From CAVTYH01 sp963738835 (GTDB taxonomy: Bacteria; Planctomycetota; Planctomycetia; Pirellulales; JADZDJ01): a DNA stretch of 64,000 bases. The stretch is from positions 62,001 to 126,000 of the forward strand of contig CAVTYH010000002.1 of assembly GCA_963738835.1 (NCBI GenBank), written 5' to 3'. Positions 28,270 through 37,347 of the stretch are shown piece by piece. A program made the position numbers and the translations under genes. Under the pieces are notes generated by a model that worked only from the letters and a program-made list of their open reading frames with translations, was not told the DNA's origin and ran no database searches. How positions within the stretch are numbered: the first letter of the stretch is position 1; each line of letters begins with the position of its first letter.

Positions 28270-31200
28270 TTACGGCACAATCGTTTTCAAATTAAACCGC
28301 ACTCCCTTGAAGAAACCGACGCCCGGCGGCGGATCGCCGGCTAATCCGGTCAGATTTTCCGCACGAGTGACACGATCGGTGATTTCAATCAGCCCCATGC
28401 ATCCCTCTCGGGTAACGTAGATAAACGCGGCATTTGCGGCGGGCACGTACTCCTTCGTCTCTTCGTCATAATGCATTAGCAACTCGTTGACGGCGCGACC
28501 TTCCGGCAGCACACCCGTGGCGATGAGTTTATCAAGATTCCGCAAATCGCGCGGGTTGATTTCCCACACCTTCATCTCAAATGCTCTTAGAACATACGTC
28601 GATGCTCCCTCCGGCGATTGGTGCGTGACGCACATTAAGTCAACGCCGTTTTGCCCGGCCCATGCCGCAGGTTGCTTCGCATTGAGCTTTTCTTCATCGC
28701 GCACCAACTGCGCTGGCCACTGCAAAACTCGGCCCGTGTCGAGATCTAGGAAATGTTCGGCATATTTGCCTTTCTGCACGGCCGGCGAGAGAATCATGCC
28801 CTGAATTCCGTCACCATCGCTTAACTTCGCAGTGGGTCCTAAAGACTTTGAAACGGGCGGCAGCGGCTCTTCAGCGACGACAAGATTGACCTTTTGATAC
28901 TTCGCATCCTCAGTGAATTGTTGACAATTCGCTTCCCACCAGGCTTGCCATTGTTGCGCCTGCTTCATGAAAAATCGCCGCTGCAACACTTGTCGCCGCG
29001 GATCATTGCTACGACTGATGCCAAATAGTTCGGCGTCTTTGAAGTCCTGCTTCGTGATTTTGTGCAAGGCACCGACAATTTCGCGCACAGCTCTTCCAAA
29101 ATCAAAATACCTTCCGCGTATTCCGTCATCGAGATCGTGCTGTTGCATGAATGCGGTCAAATCCGGATCCTCAACGATCAATCCGTAGTCGCTCGCTGCC
29201 GGGAGCATTGTCTTCGGAAGTGCCCGAATCAGCGCGGGAACAGCTCGTGGGTCTCCGATCGCCCGTAAGGCAAACCCTAGTCGGCGCAATGCTCGATCTT
29301 CGGTCGTCTCATCTAGCTCTGCACAGAGTTGCGGCACCGCATCGGGTCCGATCGCCACCAGTTCGCGCATAAGCATGCACCACAATTCCGTTTCATCGAC
29401 CGTCTGACTTAGCTTGCGAAATTGAACAAGAATTGCCTCCGTTCGCTCCTTAGGCTGCTTGGGCAATGCCTTGACGATCTTCTCTGCAGCTTTCAGCTTC
29501 TCAGCGGGCGGAACTGCGGGGGTGATGGTCATGTTATACGAGGTTGTTTCTCCACTCTTTACAGCGACGGCGGGTTGTTTCGTAGTGTCCCATCCCATTC
29601 GGTCGCCGCGGATGTTTACAAAATAGGGGAAGTTTTCGCCTGGCGCCGCTTGCAGTCGGAAACGACCGTCTTCATCGACCGTAGCCAACGGAGTCGGAGA
29701 AATAGCCTTTCCAAGGGGCTGTGATGGTCCGATCAAACCGATCGTTATTCGCTCACCGCTGTCGGTGACTGTTACCGGCTTGCCCGTCGTTTTATTGAAG
29801 ACTTGACCTGCGATAAATCCGCCCTGGATCAGTTTCAATGGCGGAAGTTCCGCGGATTCTCCGCTGAATTCCCGATCGGTGATGGCAACGCACACGCGAT
29901 TGACAGCCTCAACTTTGATGTTGTAACGCCCCGAGGGCACCGCAGCCCGAAATCGTCCAGCCGCATCGGTGGAAAAATCTCCTGATGGAATACCTGTAGA
30001 TCTTCGAACGTGACAGCTGCATCGACTGCTGGCCGACCAATCACAGCGTCTGCAACGATCCCGGAAACAACGCAACCTTTGGCGAGTGTCACGACAACAT
30101 CCGTTGGAACCGCCATCGCTTTGCGCCAAGTCGTTGGATAATCAGGATGAACAATGCGAAAGCTCAAGCCACTGAACCTTGCTAGTTCAGCCGGGCTTCT
30201 GGCAATCATATGCTCAATCGCAAAGCGTCCTTGTTCATTGGTCCTTGCCGAAAGCACCCCTGGTATTGCGCGATCATCGAGGGGCCAATATGTTACCGAC
30301 GCACCTGCAACTGCTTTTCCTTGCTCGTCCACGACAGTCCCCGACAATGTGGCACCTTCACGCGCCATAGGAATCTCAAGCAGCTTTTGGCCTTGGAGAA
30401 GACTAAGCAAACCGATGCCAGTGGGTCGCTTATCGTCTTCGGCAACGACGGCATAGACCCTTCTGGCCAGCGGTTCATAAGGGCGCTCGGGAGCAAGGTT
30501 TTCGAACTTAAATCGACCTTGTGCATCAGTAACCGCTTGAGCAATTGCGCGCGGCGGAGCTGTTCGTCCGGTCGCCATGATTAACCGTACGCGAATGCCT
30601 GCCAGTGGTGTCCGATCCGTTTGATCAATGCAACTTCCGCTGATCGTGAAGTCGTTTGCTTCTGAATCAGCATCCTTGATTAAAAGTGCCGTTCCATTCT
30701 GCGACGGGACATCTTTCGCTTTAGTCTCGTCCGCGGTTACCGTTGGCGCCGCGTCGGTTAGCCCGAACATGCCAACCCCCAGCAACAAGCCCAGCATAAT
30801 CGGTGTGCCCAAGTACGTTGCCGATGCAGAATCACCCAGCCGCTGGAGACGTTTCCTCAACCGCCGAGCCGACGAAAACAGCCCGATCATGCCCGGCGCA
30901 ATGGCGGAGGGCTTCAGGTTCAACGCTAGATCGAGAATGGTGCTGGCATAGTTCGATCGATTCCGATCACCCAAAACCGCCAGCGCTAGTTCATCGCTAG
31001 CGGCCTCGCGTTCGGATTGCATTTCGCGTACGGTCCACCATGCCACAGGATTGAACCAGTACAGCACGCGACGGCCAGCAATAGCCAGTTCGTCCACAAA
31101 TCGCCGCGCACCAGATGCGCCAGTTCGTGAGCCAGCACGTGCTGCAGACGCCCCGTCGAAGCCTCGGTAATCAGTAATTCGGGCACAACAATGCGCGGAC

Positions 31201-31873
31201 GCCATGTCCCTAACACGCATGGCCTGATGGGCTCCGGCGAAACGAACAACTCCGGCGTACTCCGCAGCCGAAGTTGCCGGCGAGCGCATTCCAGCAGTTC
31301 AAGAACCGCCGAATCATTGGCCAAACGCCAGGCCGACAGTCGCCGATTTAACACCACCGCGGCCAGCAAATACCGAAGTGCAAACAGCAAACAACCGGCG
31401 AACCAAATGACCGTCTGCAGACGAACCAATCGAATTTTGAGCGGGACGCTGCCAGCGATCACGGGCGGCTCCATCGCAACGTCGGTCAGAGGCGGCGAGG
31501 CCACCACCCGTTTGATCGATCCAACTCGCCCGCGTACTGCTGCGGATCCTACCTTCGCGATATTCGGCGCTCGATGTTCTCCTGGATCTTCCACCGAATG
31601 ACCGACAACCGCCACACCAGCTATGCGATCGTCCGCTTGTTCGATCGATTTCGCATGCTCCCCGCGCAGCAAATTGAAAGCACTCCACGGGCTCGGCGGC
31701 GTCGCAATCACAAGGAGCCGCAAGAGCACGACGCTCCACAGCAAATACCGCCATCGCGGCGCAATCCGATTCCCCAATACCCGCAACGTAACGACCACCA
31801 CCAGCGCGATCGCCGCCGCTTGCCAAGAAGCCCGCCACACTGCCGGCCCGAGCGCATCGAGGAAACTGCTCAT
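28270..31873 (-). CDS. BlaR1-like M56 metallopeptidase with regulatory-type beta domains and a HEAT-like region, two frameshifts
   Basis: Reconstructed as about 1,200 aa. N-terminal membrane M56 domain from ATG 31873 (FLDALGPAVWRASWQAAAIA; WRYLLWSVVLLRLLVIATPP), zinc motif VLAHELAHLVRGD near residue 250 and, after a missing C near 31067, VLYWFNPVAWWTVREMQSER with the third-ligand region. Then a further helix, several carboxypeptidase-regulatory-like Ig folds (ISGSCIDQTDRTPLAGIRVR; LSGTVVDEQGKAVAGASVTY; GQVFNKTTGKPVTVTDSGER) and a C-terminal HEAT-like helical part (AVPQLCAELDETTEDRALRR; RAVPALIRALP). A second frameshift is near 29960-30000. BlaR1-type proteins sense a signal outside and cleave the BlaI repressor encoded just upstream. 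Most BlaR1 carry a penicillin-binding domain; this one does not, so the signal is something else. Confidence 0.82.
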
Positions 31874-32262
31874 TTTCGTTTCTCCTTGCGTTTGCGCTTC
31901 GTCGCCAGCAACTGATGAAGCTGTTCCACCTGTTCAGCTTCGAGCGGAGCATCAGCGACGAAGTGCGCAATGAGTGCCCCGACGTCGCCGCCAAAGGCTT
32001 TTTCCAGAAACGAACGGCCTTCCTGCCGCACGCAGCTGTGCCGCGAAACTGTCGCTCGATAGATATATCGTGAGCCATCGACTTCGTAAGCCAGCGCCTT
32101 TTTTTCGACGAGCCTCGCCAACAGCGTGCGAATTGTGCTGTGATTCCAAGCGTGCGTGGATTTCAACTGCGCAATCACCTCAGCCGCCGTGCAAGCACCG
32201 GCCTCCCAAATCGGCTCCATCACCTCCCACTCGGAACCCGAAATCCGCAGTTCTCGCGACAT
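31870..32262 (-). CDS. BlaI/MecI/CopY-family transcriptional repressor
   Basis: 130 aa from ATG 32262 (AGAGGAG upstream). Winged-helix N-terminus: LRISGSEWEVMEPIWEAGAC, TAAEVIAQLKSTHAWNHSTI, RTLLARLVEKKALAYEVDGS; then RYIYRATVSRHSCVRQEGRS and a dimerisation tail ending in a basic stretch. It overlaps the M56 gene by 4 bases, the classical blaI-blaR arrangement. The repressor likely binds the twin dyads at 32280-32313 and is removed by the peptidase's signal. Confidence 0.93.
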   Translation of the reverse strand: MSRELRISGSEWEVMEPIWEAGACTAAEVIAQLKSTHAWNHSTIRTLLARLVEKKALAYEVDGSRYIYRATVSRHSCVRQEGRSFLEKAFGGDVGALIAHFVADAPLEAEQVEQLHQLLATKRKRKEKRK

Positions 32263-32279
32263 GAAGCTCCTCTTTTTAG

Positions 32280-32313
32280 CCACAATTGTGGTTACATATG
32301 ACCACAAGTGTGG
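32280..32313 (-). promoter_or_regulatory. Tandem operator for the BlaI-type repressor
   Basis: Two 12-bp dyads, CCACAATTGTGG (32280-32291) and CCACAAGTGTGG (32302-32313), lie 18 bp upstream of the repressor start. Centre-to-centre distance is 22 bp, about two helical turns, so two dimers would bind on one face. BlaI operators typically have TACA...TGTA dyads; the inner ACA...TGT matches. Confidence 0.7.
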
Positions 32314-32331
32314 CTAGATGTCAAGTGCTGC

Positions 32332-32526
32332 CTAACAAGTGCCGCCGGTCGCCAGGTCAATCGGCATCGCAACCGATATGCCGTCAATTTCATGCACCTG
32401 CGGGGGAAACGCCGCCGGTCGGGCCAGCAACTCGTCACGGTTGCAAGCAATGCGTACGGAGGCTGGGACCGTACGGGCGCCATCCGTCCAATGCGACCAC
32501 GAGGGGACGATGGTTACCGTACACAT
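32332..32526 (-). pseudogene. Truncated NRDE-family protein (TANGO2-like) fragment
   Basis: 64 aa: MCTVTIVPSWSHWTDGARTV, then RIACNRDELLARPAAFPP and MPIDLATGGTC followed by a stop. The start MCTVTIVP and the CNRDE motif are diagnostic of NRDE proteins, which normally have about 240-260 residues; here everything after the ATGGT motif is missing. The gene start overlaps the DinB fragment's end, as in genomes where the two are neighbours. Confidence 0.65.
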
Positions 32527-32711
32527 CGTTTTTGTGCCAAATAAGCGATGGTCGCCGGCGCGTAGCCGAAGTGTTCCGGCAGTGCGAGACCCAGCGATTT
32601 CACTGCGACCGCGATAATCGCGTTATGATGAATGGTGTAGCTGAGCGTGAACGCCAATTCTCGGCCCCCAGTGGGAGGCAAATCATTTAGCGTCATCGAC
32701 GGAGAAAGCAT
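32514..32711 (-). pseudogene. C-terminal fragment of a DinB-family protein
   Basis: Readable part: GRELAFTLSYTIHHNAIIAV, then LGLALPEHFGYAPATIAYL. This is the end of a DinB-like four-helix bundle with the metal-binding HxxxH-type histidines (TIHHNA). The first about 110 residues are missing upstream of 32711. It ends inside the NRDE fragment. Two adjacent genes, one lacking its 5' end and the other its 3' end, indicate real decay rather than single-base errors. Confidence 0.6.
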
Positions 32712-32902
32712 GACGGTTAGGTAGAGAATTCCGTGACGAGAGCTTAGATAGCAGCCAAATCGCAGTGGTTACAGGATAAAATCTATTTGTCCAGGACTCC
32801 GGATTCCCTTTCTCGACAATCGTAACCTCGCATAAACAACTTGCATCCAATGAATCGATCCGGTTTCCATAGCTCAAACTCACGCATCGAAAGGAAAGCC
32901 GT

Positions 32903-33664
32903 ATGGCAATGCAAAAAGTGGCTTTGGTAACCGGTGCAGGCAAACGCCGAGTGGGATCGTATGTTGCCGATGCTTTAGCCAAACGTGGCTATTCGTTGGC
33001 GATCCACTACCGCAGTTCAGCCGCCGAAGCCAACAAGGCCGTCGCCAGATACCGCGATCAGGGAGTTGAGGCCGAAGGTTTCGGCGCCGATTTGAGCCAT
33101 GAAGAAGCGGTCCGCAATTTAGTTCAGAAAGTGCTGGCTCGATTCAGCCGCATCGACGTATTGGTGAACTGTGCCGCCGCTTGGAAAAGCAAGCGATTGG
33201 ATGAAGCCACCGCCGCCGATGTTCGTGGATTTTTTGAAACGAACACGCTGAGCACGTTTCTTGTTTGCCAGCACGTCGGTTTGGCGATGACAAAACAACC
33301 GGCAGGCGGCTCGATCATCACCCTTGGTGACTGGGCCTGCATCCGCCCCTACGTCAACTACGCCGCTTACTTTCCTTCCAAGGGAGCCATTCCAACACTC
33401 ACTCGCACACTGGCCGTTGAACTCGGAACACGCAACCCTAAAGTCCGAGTCAACTGCATTCTGCCCGGTCCTGTGCTGTTACCGCCCGACTTGCCTGCTG
33501 CAGAACGTGAGCAAGCCATCAACGCGACATTAGTCAAGCGGGAAGGAAGTCCAAACAACATCGCCTTGGCTGTGTTGCACTTCATCGAAAACGATTTCGT
33601 CACCGGTGCCTGCTTGCCGGTCGACGGAGGTCGAACGATCTATGCCATCGACAGCGAGGGTTAG
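32903..33664 (+). CDS. SDR-family oxidoreductase
   Basis: 253 aa classical short-chain dehydrogenase/reductase. NAD(P)-binding VALVTGAGKRRVGSYVADAL (residues 6-25; the basic KRR favours NADPH), strand-4 motif VLVNCAAAWKSK, catalytic region with Tyr156 and Lys160 (YFPSK), and C-terminal NCILPGPVLLPPD and FVTGACLPVDGGRTIYA. GAGKRRVG and the overall pattern resemble pteridine reductase / 3-oxoacyl-ACP reductase-like SDRs. The catalytic Ser position reads TLGDWA rather than the common SSxxA, so the substrate is uncertain. RBS AAAGGAAAG before ATG. The neighbour on the minus strand ends within 4 bp of its stop. Confidence 0.88.
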   Translation: MAMQKVALVTGAGKRRVGSYVADALAKRGYSLAIHYRSSAAEANKAVARYRDQGVEAEGFGADLSHEEAVRNLVQKVLARFSRIDVLVNCAAAWKSKRLDEATAADVRGFFETNTLSTFLVCQHVGLAMTKQPAGGSIITLGDWACIRPYVNYAAYFPSKGAIPTLTRTLAVELGTRNPKVRVNCILPGPVLLPPDLPAAEREQAINATLVKREGSPNNIALAVLHFIENDFVTGACLPVDGGRTIYAIDSEG

Positions 33665-35655
33665 CGATGGGCTTGATTGAGTTTTTGCTCGCGTGCTCTG
33701 ACAACGAGGCACAGCATGCCCAAGGCGGCCAGCATGATGCTGGACGGTTCTGGCACGGCGGGAGCAGAACCATTGCCGCTGGCGATTAAGTCCAATAGTG
33801 GTTGAATGTCGGCGTTGGTGAATGTATGGTCGCCATTTAAGTCGCCCAAGACCACAAGTGCCTCGCTTGTTAAACCTTTCTCAGTTCTATAAGCGTTCAG
33901 ATCGGTCAGGGCGCTGAGCATCGCCTGGATGTCGGCGGCGGTTAGTTGGCCGTCGCGGTCAAAATCGCCCGGTAATCCTGCCACCTTGTCGGAGACAAAG
34001 ACGCCCTGCGAGCCGTCGGTGAAACTGGCCCAGAAGGCGAGCTCGCCGAGGTTGTTGAATCCGCTGGAGCGGCCGTCGCTGTTACCTGACGCAGAAACGA
34101 AATTTAAGTCGCTGAGTGTACGGATGTCGCCCGGCGCAACTTCCAATTGGTCGCCCGCGCGGGCGATGAGCTGCAAGGCCCCGGTCCAATCACTTGCCCA
34201 GATACCTCGATCGTTCGTGGAGTCGACTCCGTTTCCGGTGACGACCGCACGGAAAGCTGTTTGGCCGGCGCTGTTCAATGCGGGGTTTTGCAAGTCGCTG
34301 AAGTTCACTCCGTTCGACGTGCCGGGAGCTTGACTGCCGCGGCTGGCCACAAGTGCTAGATCGCCAACCTTGCCCAACCAGATGCCTTCGTTGTTGGTAT
34401 CATCCACACCCGTGCCGGCGACGCTGGAAAGAAATTCGATCTGGCCGGGGTCATTCAGCAGCGGCCAACCACTCTGCAAGATCGTGCCGTAATTCACGCC
34501 GCTTGGCATTCCGATGGCCTGACTCCCCTTGCGCCACCAGCGCCAGGCTGCCGGCGCTATGTAACCAGAGACCTTCATCGTTGTTGGTGTCCACTCCGCT
34601 GCCGGTAAGGGTTCCTTGAAAAGCAATCTGTCCCGCGTTGTTAATGGCACAGGAAACAAATATTTCGCTGAAATTCACGCCACCCGGTGTGCCAGGGGCC
34701 GGGTCTCCCGAGCGGGCAATCAGAGCAGTGCCCCCGGAGCCGCCCGACCAGATTCCCTGCCAGTTGCTACTGTCTACGCCGCTGCCAGTGAGGTAAGAAA
34801 CATACTCGTTTCGGCCTGTGTTATTTAGCGCAAACGTATATTGGGGCAAATCGTAATTGACGCCGCCCGGCGTGCCGGCGGCTTGGCTCCCGCAGGCGCC
34901 AACAGCGACAGGCTGCCGGAACCCCCTGACCAGATGCCCGCGTTGTTTGTGTCATTTGTTCCACTCCCCTTGATCCCAACAAAAAACGCGGTTTGGCCGG
35001 CATTGTTCAATAGCGGCGGGAAATTGAACAGAATTGTATAGTTAGGAATAAGCCCAGCGAACCAAAAGTTCACACCATTCGCTGTGCCCGGTGCCGGGGT
35101 CCCTTCAGCGGCTACCAGCGCAAGGCTGCCAGGCCCCCCTGACCAAATTCCTAAATTGCCGTTGCTGAGGCCACCATAAAACGCCGTCTGACCGGCGTTG
35201 TTCAGCACCGGCGAAAACAGCTCGATATTGGTCTGAGTTTCCGGGTTCAATACCGTGCCGAAGCTCCCGCCGCCGGGTGCTGGGCTGCCGGTGCGGGCCA
35301 CCAGCGCCAAGTTGCCGGAGCCCTCCGACCAGACGCCTTGATTGTTCGTGGAATTGACGCCGCTGCCGAAGAGGTTGGCCCGAAAGGCGGTCTGGCCGGA
35401 ATCGTTCAGAACGGGGCCGCGGAATAGAGGTATCGAGATGCCAAAGAAGTGGGCATCGAAGCTGGCGTAGGCGACGTCGTCGATCGTGCCGGCTGCCGGC
35501 TGACCGGTGAGGGCGACCGTGCGGAGCTCGGCGGCGTACAGGTTGGCTTGTAGAGATGTCGCGCCCAGCGCGATCGCAACGGCGATGGTCCAGCGAAGTG
35601 CGGCATGGTTCATGGGGGCTGCCTTTCGGTCGTGTAGCTGTGCAGACGAGTTCAT
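33661..35655 (-). CDS. Secreted repeat protein with dockerin-like pair and PEP-CTERM anchor, frameshifted
   Basis: About 660 aa from ATG 35655 (GAGGAG upstream), signal peptide RWTIAVAIALGATSLQA. At least eight repeats of about 65 residues follow, each with LNNAGQTAF, a GSGV(N/D)(S/T)(T/N)N turn, GIWSGGSGSLAL and a PAPGT(P/S)GGVNF turn; such repeats probably form blades of a beta-propeller. Then two type-I dockerin-like calcium loops (GDFDRDGQLTAADIQAML; GDLNGDHTFTNADIQPLL) and a PEP-CTERM sorting tail (VPEPSSIMLAALGMLCLVVR). The frame changes near 34885 and 34530; the repeats continue unchanged on both sides. Likely exported and attached to surface polysaccharide or matrix. Function unknown. 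Confidence 0.82.
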
Positions 35656-35695
35656 GAATTTTCTCCTCAAATGGGTTGCTGAGTTGGTACGTGAA

Positions 35696-37082
35696 TTAGC
35701 GATTGTGAGGGCGTCGTCGGCGCAGCAGAATAAAGACGACAAGCCCTGTGGCAGCGAGCGCAATGCTGGAGGGTTCCGGCACGGCTGCGAGCGTGACTTC
35801 GCCGGTGGTATAGAGTTGCGAGAGGTCCCATTGGTACAGGCTCTCGACGGCGAAAGCGCCGGTGGGGTTGACGCCGGTCCAATCGAACAGATCGATCGTG
35901 CGGCCGATTTCGCCAGCGAGATTGACATCCGGGGCGTAGGTTAATTCCAGCACACCGCCGAGCGTGACCGGGATGTCGGGGGCGAAAGAGATGGTCGAAC
36001 CCCAGGCATCCGCTTCGAACACCATCCGCAGCGTGCCGCCGGGCCCCATCGCCAGATGCTGGTCGACCTTGATGGGGATCGGCCCGAGGCTTTGCGTCGG
36101 ATTGCCGTGGTAATCGTGCACCGCCAGCAGCCCGCCAGCACTGAGATCAAGGCCGCTGATATGCCCGTCGGGTCGAATCAGGTTGGTGGTCGTCGCGCCT
36201 GACAAGTCGATGTCCGCGCCACGAGTGTCGGCGCCGGTGAAGTCAGCGCCCGCGAGCATTGCATAAAGGAAGTTAGACCGCGCCGCCCCAGGAAATGTTA
36301 GAATCGAGAACCGTATTGTCCCAAAGCTCGAATTCGTGAGGTTCTGGCCCGCGAAGTTCCAGCCGCTCAAGTCGCTGCCGCCGAAACTAATCCCAGTCAA
36401 ATCGTGATTCTGGTAGCTGGCCGTGGAGTAGAGCTGGCTTGCCGTAAAACCGTTGTACGTTGCCTGATCAAATCCGGCGCCGCGCACGTCGGCATTGGTG
36501 AAGTCGGCTCCTGTCAACGTGGCGGCAGTAGAAGGACGCATTGGTGAGGTTCGCTTGGCGGAAGTCGGCGGCCGTCAGCGTTGCGCCGAGTAGAAGGACG
36601 CATTGCGTGAGGTTCTGGCCAGTGAAGTTTCCGCCGGCCGAGATTGTTGAAACATAGACTAATGCCGGACAGGTCGTGGGTATTGGTAGCTGGCCGTCGA
36701 GTAAAGCTGCGGCGAGCGTGATTCCGGTTCCGATAAAACCACCGTCTCTTGTATCGCCCACTCCTAATTCGAAGAATGCGTGTTCCATTCGAAGTTCGCC
36801 CCCCGTACATCAGCACGGGTGAAGTCGGCATTGGTCAGCGTGGCTTCAAAAGTACGCCTCGGTCAAGTCGGCTCCAATCAGATCGGCCATCGTCAGGTTG
36901 CGTAAAGACAAATTGGCTCCGGGCACTGGATTCACGCCCAATCCATCGGGAACAAGCGTCGTGCTTTGTTGCTTGCCTTGGCTGGGATCGGCCGGGTTGA
37001 TGTACTCCCACTGAAAGATGTCGGCCCGCGCGGCAGCGGTGAAAGCGACGAACGGGAATAGTGCGACTGCGATTTGTAGCAT
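35696..37082 (-). CDS. Pentapeptide-repeat PEP-CTERM protein, several frameshifts
   Basis: From ATG 37082: signal peptide MLQIAVALFPFVAFTAAARA, then IFQWEYINPADPSQGKQQST and pentapeptide repeats A(D/N)Lxx (NLTMADLIGADLTEAYF; LTAADFRQANLTNASFY; LTGADFTNADVRGAGFD; QNLTNSSFGTIRF; AGADFTGADTRGADI). A jelly-roll-like region (MGPGGTLRMVFEADAWGSTI) and a PEP-CTERM tail (VPEPSSIALAATGLVVFILL plus Arg cluster) follow. Total about 460 aa. The frame changes near 36840, 36770, 36650 and 36540, all inside repeats. It would form a right-handed square beta-helix outside the cell. An IFQWEYINPADPSQGK start is typical of planctomycete PEP-CTERM pentapeptide proteins (recalled). Confidence 0.8.
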
Positions 37083-37156
37083 GTGGCTGGGGCGGTTCAG
37101 AATGGTTGCATGATTGACCTTCCTGCCTTCACCCTGCGTTCGTGGAATAATCTGTG

Positions 37157-37266
37157 CTACAATGCAAACAGCCGTGCTCCGCAGTGCGCAAAACGAGCGC
37201 TGCGGGCTTGGACCTGGGCCGGTGAGCTCGAGTTGGCGACTGACGCTCACCGGCCCTGTTTTTTTG
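37157..37266 (+). ncRNA. Candidate small RNA with two stem-loops
   Basis: A -10 box TACAAT (37157-37162) is followed by a 9-bp stem (CCGCAGTGC, 37179-37187, with GCGCTGCGG, 37197-37205; one G-U pair), then a 12-bp perfect stem with a T-run (next entry). No protein-coding gene lies on the plus strand for 3.5 kb upstream, so the terminator needs its own transcript. No known RNA family is recognised; length would be about 100 nt. Confidence 0.45.
37216..37265 (+). terminator. Strong rho-independent terminator (plus strand)
   Basis: Perfect 12-bp stem GGGCCGGTGAGC (37216-37227) / GCTCACCGGCCC (37245-37256) with a 17-base loop, then TGTTTTTTT. There is no A/T-rich run on the other side, so it acts on plus-strand transcripts only. 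Confidence 0.75.
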
Positions 37267-37347
37267 CGTGTTGGCGTATTTCGCGGTATCGTTGTGTCAG
37301 CGAGTCGCGTGGATTTTGTAAGACTGTTCCCGCTTGGTCTTTGCTTG

